A stretch of 12,782 bases of DNA from an uncultured Bacilli bacterium (GCA_947629125.1 CANRCO010000028.1:1-12782); one strand, 5' to 3'; positions 1 to 6,480 are shown, counted from the stretch's first letter. Made by a program: numbers and translations. Notes: generated by a model not told the origin, from the letters alone.

Positions 1-63
1 GAGCGAGAAACATTGTCGCCCAGAATAATTTATTACTCGCACCATCTGGGAGCGAGAACATTT
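1..63. repeat. Edge of a GC-richer direct repeat, period 49
   Basis: GAGCGAGAA occurs at 1-9 and again at 50-58, both followed by CATT-like sequence, so a 49-base unit starts again before the sequence fades into AT-rich DNA near 64. The block is much richer in G+C than its surroundings. It contains CCCAGA (19-24) paired with TCTGGG (45-50), and GCGAG (3-7 and 52-56) paired with CTCGC (36-40). Only one unit plus the start of a second is visible. Whether this is the end of a longer tandem array outside the window is inference. Confidence 0.55.
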
Positions 64-78
64 CCTTTATGCAATAAT

Positions 79-108
79 AGTATAATCTATTTTACATTTA
101 AAAGTCAA
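79..108 (-). promoter_or_regulatory. Leftward promoter reading into the 49-base repeat
   Basis: On the minus strand TTGACT (103-108) is separated by 18 bases from TATACT (79-84), a near-consensus sigma-A promoter. Transcription would start near base 72 and run left through the repeat block and out of the window. The transcribed product cannot be seen here. Confidence 0.6.
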
Positions 109-111
109 TAA

Positions 112-154
112 ATTACTTAATGAATAATTTTATATGATATAATAATTAAGTAAT
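112..154. promoter_or_regulatory. 10-bp inverted repeat flanking the murG -10 box
   Basis: ATTACTTAAT (112-121) is the exact reverse complement of ATTAAGTAAT (145-154). The 23 bases between them contain the extended -10. This layout resembles an operator or DNA-loop site, but AT-rich DNA produces such repeats easily, and no regulator is identified. Confidence 0.35.
113..143 (+). promoter_or_regulatory. Likely murG promoter with extended -10
   Basis: TATAAT at 138-143 is preceded by TG at 135-136, an extended -10 (TGaTATAAT). TTACTT at 113-118 is a weak -35 at 19 bases, and the extended -10 may compensate. The predicted start near 150 leaves a leader of about 75 bases before murG. A perfect 10-bp inverted repeat (112-121 with 145-154) flanks the -10. 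Confidence 0.5.
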
Positions 155-225
155 GTAAATAGTTAGTTGCAATGCATGTTTTAAATATCAATTAAATAAA
201 ATAGATAAGGGAAGAAGGCATACTA

Positions 226-1302
226 ATGAAAATCATTGTCACGGCTGGTGGAACAGGTGGACATATTTATCCGGCTTTAGCGATAATTAATAAATTTAAA
301 GAAAAAGAAAAAGATTTAGATATTTTATATATTGGAACGCATAATCGCATGGAAAAAGATATTATTCCTAAAAAAAATATTAAATATGAAGCTTTAGAAA
401 TATATGGATTTAGTAAAAGTGATATTAAAAGAGATATTAAAAATATTAATTTAATAAAAAAATCTTACCAAAAGTGTTTAAAAATTATGCAAGATTTTAA
501 ACCCGATGTTGTTATTGGAGTTGGTGGGTATGTTACTTATCCAGTTATTAAAGCTGCTCATAAACTAAAAATTAAAACTTTTATTCATGAACAAAATAGT
601 ATTCCTGGTAAATCAAATTTAGCTTTAAGTAAAAAAGCTGATTTAATTGGTGTTTCCTTTAAAGAAAGTGAAAAATATTTTAAAAATAATAACGTTTTTT
701 ATACTGGTAATCCTTGTAGTGAAAATGCTTTAAATGTTAAACCCGCATCGTTAAAAGATTTAGGATTTAAAAATATGGATAAAAAATTTATTGTTTTTGT
801 AGCTGGTAGTTTAGGTAGTAGCAAATTAAATGATATCTTTATTGATAGTATTAAAAAGTTAAAAGATAATTATAATATTTTATTTGTTACAGGTAATAAC
901 TATTATGAAAACGTTTTAAAACAAATTAAAAGTGATACCAATTTAGTTATTAAACCATTTGTAGATAATTTAGTAAGTGTTTTTAAAGTAAGTGATTTAG
1001 TAGTAACTAGAGCCGGAGCATCAACTATTAGTGAACTACTTGCTTTAGATATTCCCGCTTTATATATACCAAGTCCGTATGTAGCTAATAACCATCAATA
1101 TTATAATGCCTTAAATTTACAAAAACAAAATTTAGCTTATCTAATTATCGAAAAAGATTTAACTAGTGCTAAATTAACTGATGAAATTACTAATATCTTT
1201 AGTGATGAACAAACTTATAATACAATTAAAAAGAATTTACAATTTCAAAAAAAGATGAAAAGTAGTGAAATAATTTATGAACAGATTAAAAAAATATTAT
1301 GA
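226..1302 (+). CDS. murG: MurG: lipid II-forming GlcNAc transferase
   Basis: This is undecaprenyldiphospho-muramoylpentapeptide beta-N-acetylglucosaminyltransferase. It adds GlcNAc from UDP-GlcNAc to lipid I to make lipid II on the inner face of the membrane. At 358 residues it has the usual length. Visible motifs are GGTGGHIYPA (8-17), the second glycine-rich loop GVGGYVTYP (98-106), HEQNSIPG (121-128), the interdomain AGSLGSSKLN (193-202), and the donor-site RAGASTISEL...PSPYVANNHQYYNA (262-295). The third glycine-rich motif is usually GGSQGAxxxN, so its SLGS core departs from the family. An AGAAGG ribosome site lies 7 bases before the ATG. It is the first gene of the run leading into ftsQ and queH and ends with TGA, which shows standard stop usage. 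Identity is secure. Confidence 0.97.
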   Translation: MKIIVTAGGTGGHIYPALAIINKFKEKEKDLDILYIGTHNRMEKDIIPKKNIKYEALEIYGFSKSDIKRDIKNINLIKKSYQKCLKIMQDFKPDVVIGVGGYVTYPVIKAAHKLKIKTFIHEQNSIPGKSNLALSKKADLIGVSFKESEKYFKNNNVFYTGNPCSENALNVKPASLKDLGFKNMDKKFIVFVAGSLGSSKLNDIFIDSIKKLKDNYNILFVTGNNYYENVLKQIKSDTNLVIKPFVDNLVSVFKVSDLVVTRAGASTISELLALDIPALYIPSPYVANNHQYYNALNLQKQNLAYLIIEKDLTSAKLTDEITNIFSDEQTYNTIKKNLQFQKKMKSSEIIYEQIKKIL

Positions 1303-1305
1303 TAT

Positions 1306-1339
1306 TTGACTAGTAAAAAGTCTTTTTTTTTGATATGAT
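1306..1339 (+). promoter_or_regulatory. Weak terminator or promoter signals between murG and ftsQ
   Basis: The 54-base gap contains GACT (1308-1311) and AGTC (1319-1322) followed by nine T residues, a very weak 4-bp terminator-like hairpin. It also contains TGaTATGAT (1331-1339), an extended -10, but the only TTGACT is 22 bases upstream, which is too far. It may allow partial termination and re-initiation before ftsQ. Confidence 0.25.
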
Positions 1340-1356
1340 TTATATGAGGGAAAAAC

Positions 1357-2115
1357 ATGGCTAAACAAAAGGTTATAAAAAAGAAAAGATATCGTTTAAA
1401 TGTTAAAGCTCTTTTTTATATGTTATTAATTTTATTAATAATTATTTTAGTATGTTTTAAAATAATTAATTTAAGATTAAAAAACATTTATATAACTGGA
1501 ACTGATTATTTAACTGATGATGAAGTTATAAAAGTTGCTAAACTAGAAGATTATCCACGTATTTTACAAATTCATCCTGGTAAAATTACGAAAAACTTAA
1601 AAAAATTAGATTTAGTTAATGATGTTAAAGTTCGAGTTAATCCCTTAGGTAGTATTAAAATAAAAATAGATGAAGCTAAAATTTTATTTATCGATACTGA
1701 TAATTTAGTCGTTTTATCAAATGGTAAAAAAATAAAAAATGATAATTATTTAGGTATTCCAATTTTAGTTAATACAATTCCGAAAAATATTTATCAAGAG
1801 TTTGTCAAAAGTTTAATTAAAATCGATGATGATATTTTACATTTAGTTAGTGAAATTGAATACTATCCATCAACGAGTAATAATGTAGTAATTGATGATA
1901 AAAGATTTTCTTTAACGATGAATGATGGTAATACCGTATATATTAATACTGTAAATATTAAACAACTTAATAAGTATTTAGAAATATATAAAGCTATTGC
2001 TAATAATCAAAAGGGTGTTTTATATTTAGATTCTTATAATAGCGATAATTATTATTTCACTCCGTATTCTTCTATACGTGCTAACCAACCGCAGGAGGAA
2101 CAAAATGAAAATTAA
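1357..2115 (+). CDS. ftsQ: Cell division protein DivIB/FtsQ
   Basis: This is a bitopic division protein that, in known relatives, stabilises the FtsL/FtsB(DivIC) complex and helps activate septal peptidoglycan synthesis. A basic cytoplasmic N-terminus (MAKQKVIKKKRYR) is followed by one transmembrane helix (about 18-37) and an FtsQ-type POTRA domain (about 41-107: LRLKNIYITGTDYLTDDEV ... VKVRVNPLGSIKIKIDEA). A beta-rich extracellular domain follows to about residue 240. At 252 residues it matches the family. GAGGG sits 6 bases before the ATG. It follows murG, as in many Firmicute cell wall/division clusters, and its last 11 bases overlap queH, so the two are probably translationally coupled. 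The sequence diverges beyond the POTRA domain, but topology plus the murG neighbour make the call firm. Confidence 0.9.
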   Translation: MAKQKVIKKKRYRLNVKALFYMLLILLIIILVCFKIINLRLKNIYITGTDYLTDDEVIKVAKLEDYPRILQIHPGKITKNLKKLDLVNDVKVRVNPLGSIKIKIDEAKILFIDTDNLVVLSNGKKIKNDNYLGIPILVNTIPKNIYQEFVKSLIKIDDDILHLVSEIEYYPSTSNNVVIDDKRFSLTMNDGNTVYINTVNIKQLNKYLEIYKAIANNQKGVLYLDSYNSDNYYFTPYSSIRANQPQEEQNEN

Positions 2116-2716
2116 TTATCAAAAAGAATTAGAAAAAATTATTGCTAATTTAACTACAGTTCCTAATTTATTATTGCATAGTTGTTGTGGCCCTTGTAGT
2201 AGTCATGTTATTAGTTATTTAACAAAATATTTTAATATTACTGTATTTTATTATAATCCTAATATTGAGCCTCAGGAAGAATACGAAAAAAGAAAAAAAG
2301 AACAAATTCGTTTTATTCAAGAATTTAAAAGTCTAAATAAATTAGATTATTTAGATTGTGATTATGATAATGCGTCATTTAAAAAGGCGGTAAAGGGCTT
2401 AGAAAACGAAGTAGAAGGAGGAGCTAGATGTAATAAATGTTTTTACTTGCGTTTAGCTGCCACTGGCAAAAAAGCTCGGGAACTAAATTATGATTATTTT
2501 ACAACAACTTTAACTGTCAGTCCTCATAAAAATAGTCAAAAAATTAATGAAATTGGTTTAATTTTAGCCAAGAAGTATCAAATTCCATATTTAGTTAGTG
2601 ATTTTAAAAAGAATGATGGTTATAAAAAAAGTATTGAACTAGCTAAACAATATAATTTATATCGACAAAATTATTGTGGTTGTAGCTATCAAAGGAAGGA
2701 GCAAGTTCATGAATAA
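2105..2716 (+). CDS. queH: QueH epoxyqueuosine reductase (former DUF208)
   Basis: This enzyme catalyses the last step of queuosine biosynthesis, reducing epoxyqueuosine to queuosine in the wobble position of GUN-anticodon tRNAs. It is unrelated to QueG and uses an iron-sulfur cluster. Visible motifs are LLHSCCGPCSSH (23-34, Cys27, Cys28 and Cys31), RCNKCFYLRL (108-117, Cys109 and Cys112), TTTLTVSPHKNSQKI (133-147), and the C-terminal YCGCSYQ (190-196, Cys191 and Cys193). The 203 residues are typical. I place the start at ATG 2105 because GGAGG lies 6-7 bases upstream; an in-frame start at 2078 has no such site. The start overlaps ftsQ by 11 bases and the end overlaps the next gene by 8, so it sits in a compact operon. 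Identity is secure; the link to division genes looks like convenience rather than function. Confidence 0.93.
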   Translation: MKINYQKELEKIIANLTTVPNLLLHSCCGPCSSHVISYLTKYFNITVFYYNPNIEPQEEYEKRKKEQIRFIQEFKSLNKLDYLDCDYDNASFKKAVKGLENEVEGGARCNKCFYLRLAATGKKARELNYDYFTTTLTVSPHKNSQKINEIGLILAKKYQIPYLVSDFKKNDGYKKSIELAKQYNLYRQNYCGCSYQRKEQVHE

Positions 2717-3191
2717 TTTAATTATAATAGCAACATTTATTCCTTGGATTATCAACTTTTATGCTAATTTATTAGATATATATCGTAGTTTAGATTATCA
2801 AGATTTAACTGCTATAGAGTGGTTAAAGAAAAATTTCTTTAAAGAATTTCGTATTGATGCTCTAATTTTAATTTTAATTTTTATTTATTTTTCTAATTTT
2901 GATAAATTATTTGTTTGTAAATATTTATTCTTAGTTATGAATTTATATTTTTGGATTAATAATTTATATGAGAAAAAAGCACCAATAAAAATATTTACTT
3001 GTATTAAAGATAATTATAAAGAAATGTTAATTATTAATATAATATCATTTATACCATTTGTTTATTATTATTTTTATCATAATTTAATAAGTACTTATTT
3101 AGCTTTATTTGCCATTACTTTTTTAAATTTTATTTTAATTATTTTAATTCGTTTAATTAAAGAAAAAATAGTAAAAAGAAGTTTAGATTAA
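2709..3191 (+). CDS. Integral membrane protein of unknown function
   Basis: I do not recognise this 160-residue protein. It has about four hydrophobic segments: residues 1-20 (LIIIATFIPWIINFYANLL), about 50-70 (ALILILIFIYFSNF), about 75-95, and a C-terminal pair about 108-150 rich in Ile, Phe and Tyr. A basic tail (KEKIVKRSLD) suggests a cytoplasmic C-terminus. The start is ATG 2709, chosen because AAGGAAGGAG lies just upstream at 2692-2701; a longer reading from 2676 lies inside queH and lacks a ribosome site. It overlaps the queH stop by 8 bases, so it is expressed with queH. No charged transport motif or catalytic signature is visible, so no function is proposed. Confidence 0.7.
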   Translation: MNNLIIIATFIPWIINFYANLLDIYRSLDYQDLTAIEWLKKNFFKEFRIDALILILIFIYFSNFDKLFVCKYLFLVMNLYFWINNLYEKKAPIKIFTCIKDNYKEMLIINIISFIPFVYYYFYHNLISTYLALFAITFLNFILIILIRLIKEKIVKRSLD

Positions 3192-3210
3192 ATAGATAAT
3201 GTGTTAAAAT
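3182..3210 (+). promoter_or_regulatory. Promoter for the first paralog gene
   Basis: TTTAGA (3182-3187), 17 bases, then TAAAAT (3205-3210) preceded by TGT, which gives an extended -10. The -35 lies inside the end of the upstream membrane-protein gene. The predicted start near 3217 leaves only a short leader containing the GGGGAG ribosome site (3220-3225). Confidence 0.5.
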
Positions 3211-3233
3211 AGAAGTATAGGGGAGAAGTAGTT

Positions 3234-4184
3234 TTGGAAAGCATTGGTTATAAAAGAGTTACAAATATTAAAGATTTACAATTAATTTTAGATTTAAATT
3301 TAAAAAAGGAAGATTTAATTAAATTAAATGAGTTTTTAGTGACTTTAACTAAGATAGATAATCTAAAACAAATTCTTTCTAACTTAGATAATATTTTAAA
3401 TAATAAAATTTCTTTAAATAGAATAATTTATAAAGATTTTTTAGAAGCAATTAATCTGCATCATGATATAATTTTAATCTTGCAACAGCAGCAACTTTTA
3501 AATTTTATGATTGAGTTATTTATTTCAATGCGTCATACATTAATAAATGATATTAACTATTTAATTAAAAATTATGCTAATTTAACTTTAATTAAAAATA
3601 ATTTAGCGGCTTTAGCTAACTTAGATTTAAAAGAATTTTGTTTAGTTAATAATAATTTAGATGATATTTATATTAATGAAATAAGTAATGCTAATTTAGA
3701 ACAAACCCTTATATTTAGTGATGGTTTTAAAGAATGGATAAGTATGCAATCAACTACTTTATATCCTTTTAAATTAACTAATGCTAGTTTTATAATTATT
3801 ATGTATAAAACTAAGGAAAAAATAAAAAGTGAAATCGTTTTAAATAGTTTAACTTTTGATGAATTAGATTTACCTAGTAAACAAGAATTATTTGATTTAA
3901 ATACTTTACCAAAAGATATGGATATCAATATAATAGATAATCGAAATGAAGTTATTAATACATTGGAAATTGTTCAAGAAATGATTAAAGCAGTTGATAT
4001 AGTACTAACTGATATTAATAAATTAAAAAACAATTTAAATTTGAAAGAATTAATTAAAAATGAAACTGAATATCAATATTTAAAAGTATATGAAAATTAT
4101 TTAAAAAATAAAAGAAGAAGTCTATTAAAACAATTAGAAAATTTAGATATTGATAATAAAAAAGTTTTAAGTAAAAATGCTTGA
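3234..4184 (+). CDS. Unrecognised alpha-helical protein, paralog A
   Basis: I do not recognise this 316-residue family. There is no signal peptide or transmembrane segment, so it is probably cytoplasmic. It looks almost entirely helical, rich in Leu, Ile, Asn and Lys, with a Lys/Glu-rich coiled-coil-like C-terminus (about 235-305). It is homologous to the next gene: LIFSDGFKEW (159-168) matches LVFSDGIKYW, YPFKLTNASFII (177-188) matches YPFILENPNFII, and NSLTF...LP..M..N.ID.R.E.INT (204-243) is shared. The start is TTG at 3234, set by GGGGAG 8 bases upstream; no ATG start is usable nearby. It ends with TGA, and a promoter for the paralog overlaps that stop. No catalytic motif is evident. Confidence 0.75.
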   Translation: MESIGYKRVTNIKDLQLILDLNLKKEDLIKLNEFLVTLTKIDNLKQILSNLDNILNNKISLNRIIYKDFLEAINLHHDIILILQQQQLLNFMIELFISMRHTLINDINYLIKNYANLTLIKNNLAALANLDLKEFCLVNNNLDDIYINEISNANLEQTLIFSDGFKEWISMQSTTLYPFKLTNASFIIIMYKTKEKIKSEIVLNSLTFDELDLPSKQELFDLNTLPKDMDINIIDNRNEVINTLEIVQEMIKAVDIVLTDINKLKNNLNLKELIKNETEYQYLKVYENYLKNKRRSLLKQLENLDIDNKKVLSKNA

Positions 4185-4210
4185 CATTTAAATTTAAAGG
4201 AGGATAATAT
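4181..4210 (+). promoter_or_regulatory. Promoter between the two paralogs
   Basis: A perfect TTGACA (4181-4186) overlaps the TGA stop of paralog A. GATAAT (4203-4208) lies 16 bases downstream, with TAATAT (4205-4210) as an alternative at 18. The AAAGGAGGA stretch here looks like a ribosome site but has no start codon after it, so the promoter reading is preferred. Confidence 0.55.
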
Positions 4211-4233
4211 CTTTTTAAGAAAGAAGGATAATA

Positions 4234-5268
4234 ATGAGAAAGAAAATAGATTATGAACAAATTCCTAATAATTTAGCTTTAATACTTACTCAAATGGATA
4301 TGCAAGATAAATTACAAGTAAGACGTTTTATTAAACAATTACAAATGACTTTAAAAAAGATGGGTAAAGATTTTTATACTAAATATGATATATTAAATTT
4401 CTTTGAAAAATATATATTAAATGAAGATTTAAAAATTATAGATATTGTGAAATATTGTAAATATTTAAAAATTGTTGATTTTAATCCAGCTGTTTTTAAA
4501 CTTAAACAATTAGATAAATTTACATTAGCTAATTTTTTAGAAAGCATTAATACTAATGATTATCATAATTGTATTTATTTTCAATTTATCGATTATTTAA
4601 TTAATAATCAAGAAGATGAATTATTAATTATTAATAATTTAAATGCATTAAGTGATTTGGGAATTAATAAATTTATATTTAATCCTGATATGCCTAAAAC
4701 AAAAAGATGTGTTAATAAATTAGATAATAACACTAGACAACAACTAGCAGATTTAGTATTTAGTGATGGAATTAAATATTGGCAATATGAAAATGATAAA
4801 AAGAAATATCCTTTTATTTTAGAAAATCCTAATTTTATTATTAATAGTAATCGTGAAGCTTTAAATATTATAAATACTATAGAAGTAAGAAATTTAACTT
4901 TTGCTACTAATAAACTTCCTAAAAGTTATGAATTACAACGACATTTTTTACCAGATGATATGAAACAAAATGTTATTGATTTAAGAAAAGAATATATTAA
5001 TACTATTAATCATTTAAATGATTTAATAGCAAGTTGTCAAAATAGTCTAAAGCAAATTAGAAAAATATATATGAATGATATAGCTAAATTAAATAAACAT
5101 GAATTAATTAAATTAGATAAAGAATTTTGTTATATAAATGCTTGTCTAAAAACTATTAATGATTTAAAAGATAATAAACAAAAAGAATTAGATAATATTA
5201 CTTTTGCTAATTCTAATAACTATTCAGCATTACCTAAAATTAAAAGTCGCCAAAATATTTTAAAATAA
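4234..5268 (+). CDS. Unrecognised alpha-helical protein, paralog B
   Basis: This 344-residue protein shares a family with the preceding gene, and I do not recognise that family. No signal peptide or membrane helix is visible, so it is probably cytoplasmic and mostly helical. The region about 121-260 aligns with residues about 109-245 of paralog A: LINN....LLIINNLNALSDL, LVFSDGIKYW (174-183), YPFILENPNFII (192-203), RNLTF (219-223) and LPDDMKQNVIDLRKEYINT (239-257). The N-terminal about 100 residues are less alike, and the C-terminus (about 260-325) is charged and coiled-coil-like. GAAGGA lies 5 bases before the ATG. It has its own promoter and ends in a hairpin terminator whose stem begins at the TAA stop. 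Sequence conservation around FSDG marks the probable functional core. Confidence 0.75.
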   Translation: MRKKIDYEQIPNNLALILTQMDMQDKLQVRRFIKQLQMTLKKMGKDFYTKYDILNFFEKYILNEDLKIIDIVKYCKYLKIVDFNPAVFKLKQLDKFTLANFLESINTNDYHNCIYFQFIDYLINNQEDELLIINNLNALSDLGINKFIFNPDMPKTKRCVNKLDNNTRQQLADLVFSDGIKYWQYENDKKKYPFILENPNFIINSNREALNIINTIEVRNLTFATNKLPKSYELQRHFLPDDMKQNVIDLRKEYINTINHLNDLIASCQNSLKQIRKIYMNDIAKLNKHELIKLDKEFCYINACLKTINDLKDNKQKELDNITFANSNNYSALPKIKSRQNILK

Positions 5269-5290
5269 CAGTTTTTACTGTTTTTTTATT
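5261..5290 (+). terminator. Intrinsic terminator after paralog B
   Basis: AACAGT (5267-5272), a loop of four T, ACTGTT (5277-5282), then more T residues to 5287. An A-rich run upstream can pair with the T tail. It overlaps the stop codon and lies directly before the csoR-type promoter. Confidence 0.75.
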
Positions 5291-5318
5291 TGCATATACC
5301 CTAAAGGGGTGTTATAAT
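5290..5318 (+). promoter_or_regulatory. Promoter of the csoR-type operon
   Basis: TTGCAT (5290-5295), exactly 17 bases, then TATAAT (5313-5318). Transcription should start near 5325, leaving a very short leader before the ATG at 5337. The whole spacer is occupied by a GC-rich pseudo-palindrome, a probable operator. Confidence 0.8.
5295..5312. promoter_or_regulatory. CsoR-like operator in the promoter spacer
   Basis: TATACCC-TAAA-GGGGTGT is an imperfect inverted repeat with A/T flanks around C and G tracts, the form known for operators of the CsoR/RcnR/FrmR/CstR family. It lies exactly between -35 and -10 of the operon that begins with a CsoR-type gene, so binding would block RNA polymerase. 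Autorepression is inferred from this placement. Confidence 0.7.
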
Positions 5319-5336
5319 TAACTTGGTGATAAAAAT

Positions 5337-5630
5337 ATGCAAAGAAATGTAATTACAAAAACATATCGTAGTGAACAAGAAAAACATAATCTTAACAAAC
5401 GCCTAAATATTATTAATGGACAAATCAATGGTTTAAAGCAAATGATTGAATATAATCGTGGTTGTAGTGATGTTTTAATTCAAATTTGTGCAGTTACTAG
5501 TTCTTTAAAAAGTATCGGTAATGAAATTTTAAAAAGCCAATTAGCTGGAGTTTTAGAAACTGATATAACTGATGAAAAAATCCAAGCTTTAGATGAAGCT
5601 GTAGATTTATTTAGTAAATTAAATAAATAG
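5337..5630 (+). CDS. CsoR/CstR-family transcriptional repressor
   Basis: This is a 97-residue all-helical DNA-binding repressor of the DUF156 family (CsoR, RcnR, FrmR, CstR). These proteins leave DNA on binding a metal, formaldehyde or persulfide. The core is RLNIINGQINGLKQMIEYNRGCSDVLIQICAVTSSLKSIGNEIL (22-65). Of the three CsoR copper ligands, only the first Cys is present (Cys43). The His 25 residues later is Gln68, and the second Cys, 29 residues later, is Val72. There is an extra Cys51 one helical face along. So neither the copper site nor the CstR Cys pair is intact. GGTGA is a modest ribosome site before ATG 5337. A matching operator sits in its promoter. The PP-loop gene follows after 10 bases and may be its target. 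The inducer is unknown. Confidence 0.9.
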   Translation: MQRNVITKTYRSEQEKHNLNKRLNIINGQINGLKQMIEYNRGCSDVLIQICAVTSSLKSIGNEILKSQLAGVLETDITDEKIQALDEAVDLFSKLNK

Positions 5631-5640
5631 GACTTTCTTA

Positions 5641-6465
5641 TTGAAATCGCTTGTTGATGTAGAACGTAGTATAATCAAAACATATCGGAAAGATATTTGG
5701 CATAATTTTGTTAAAGCAATTAAAGACTATAATTTAGTTAACGATAATGATGTTATTATGGTTTGTCTTAGTGGTGGCAAAGATTCTTTTTTGATGGCTA
5801 AATGTTTTCAAGAATTAAAAAAACATGGAAAAATTAATTTTGATGTCCATTATGTTAGTATGGACCCTGGTTACAATGAAATTAATCAAAAGAAAATTAT
5901 AACTAATGCTAAGAATTTAAATATTGATTTAGAAGTATTTAAAACTGATATTTTTGATGTAGTAGCTAATATTGAAAGTAAAAATCCTTGTTATTTATGT
6001 GCAAGAATGCGCCGAGGACATCTTTATAGTAAAGCTCAAGAATTAGGTTGTAATAAAATTGCTTTAGGTCATCATTTCGATGATGTGATTGAAACAACTC
6101 TTTTATCAATGTTTTATGGAGCAGAAATTAAAACAATGCTTCCTAAACTCCATAGTGATAACTTTAAAGGTTTAGAATTAATTCGTCCGATGTATTTAAT
6201 CAAAGAAAAAGATATTATAGCTTGGAAAAATTATAATGAATTAGAATTTATTAATTGTGCTTGTCGGTTTACGGAAAATTGTAGTATAAACGACGATGAA
6301 TCAAGTAGTAAACGTTTAGAAATGAAAAAATTAATTAAAGAATTAAGAAAAAATAATAAAGAAATAGATTATAATATTTTTAAAAGTTTAGACAATATTA
6401 ATTTAAATTGTGTTTTAGGTTATCATTATAATAAAGAAAAACATAGTTTTTTAGATGATTATTAG
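5641..6465 (+). CDS. TtcA-like PP-loop ATPase, probable tRNA thiolation enzyme
   Basis: This is a 274-residue ATP-pyrophosphatase of the TtcA family, which activates a tRNA base as an adenylate for sulfur insertion. Motifs are the PP-loop LSGGKDS (43-49), CYLCARMRRGHLY (117-129, Cys117 and Cys120), GCNKIALGHHFDDVIETTLLSMFYG (136-160) and IRPMYLIKEKDI (181-192). These match TtcA, where two CxxC cysteines plus a distal Cys hold a 4Fe-4S cluster. The C-terminal cysteines here are CACRFTENC (206-214) rather than the classical C.LCG pattern, so it may be a divergent paralog with another substrate. The start is TTG 5641, with AGGA overlapping the csoR-type stop; the next in-frame ATG falls just before the PP-loop. 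It is co-transcribed with the repressor. A 2-thiocytidine-32 role is plausible but not proven. Confidence 0.82.
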   Translation: MKSLVDVERSIIKTYRKDIWHNFVKAIKDYNLVNDNDVIMVCLSGGKDSFLMAKCFQELKKHGKINFDVHYVSMDPGYNEINQKKIITNAKNLNIDLEVFKTDIFDVVANIESKNPCYLCARMRRGHLYSKAQELGCNKIALGHHFDDVIETTLLSMFYGAEIKTMLPKLHSDNFKGLELIRPMYLIKEKDIIAWKNYNELEFINCACRFTENCSINDDESSSKRLEMKKLIKELRKNNKEIDYNIFKSLDNINLNCVLGYHYNKEKHSFLDDY

Positions 6466-6480
6466 TAGTAGGTGAAGTAA

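Noticed and set aside
1..61. Leftward open frame starting at ATG 61-59 and running off the window edge
   Set aside because: It is only 20 codons, the ribosome-like AAAGG is just 2 bases from the ATG, and it lies in repeat DNA with a 49-base period that shifts frame at each unit. A non-coding repeat is more likely.
1..63. CRISPR array
   Set aside because: The visible recurrence is a 49-base unit with internal inverted repeats and no spacer pattern; no cas gene is present.
3668..3928. Minus-strand open frame of 86 codons
   Set aside because: It lies fully inside paralog A, has no ribosome site and reads as low-complexity antisense of an AT-rich gene.
4197..4210. AAAGGAGGA as a ribosome site for a hidden small gene
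   Set aside because: No ATG, GTG or TTG follows at a usable distance; the sequence fits better as the -10 region of the promoter starting with TTGACA at 4181.
4054..4260. Minus-strand open frame of 68 codons across the paralog gap
   Set aside because: It is antisense to the end of paralog A and the promoter of paralog B; its Phe/Tyr/Leu-rich composition is what reversed AT-rich coding DNA gives.
5337..5630. Copper-export operon
   Set aside because: The repressor lacks two copper ligands, and no CopA ATPase or CopZ chaperone follows.
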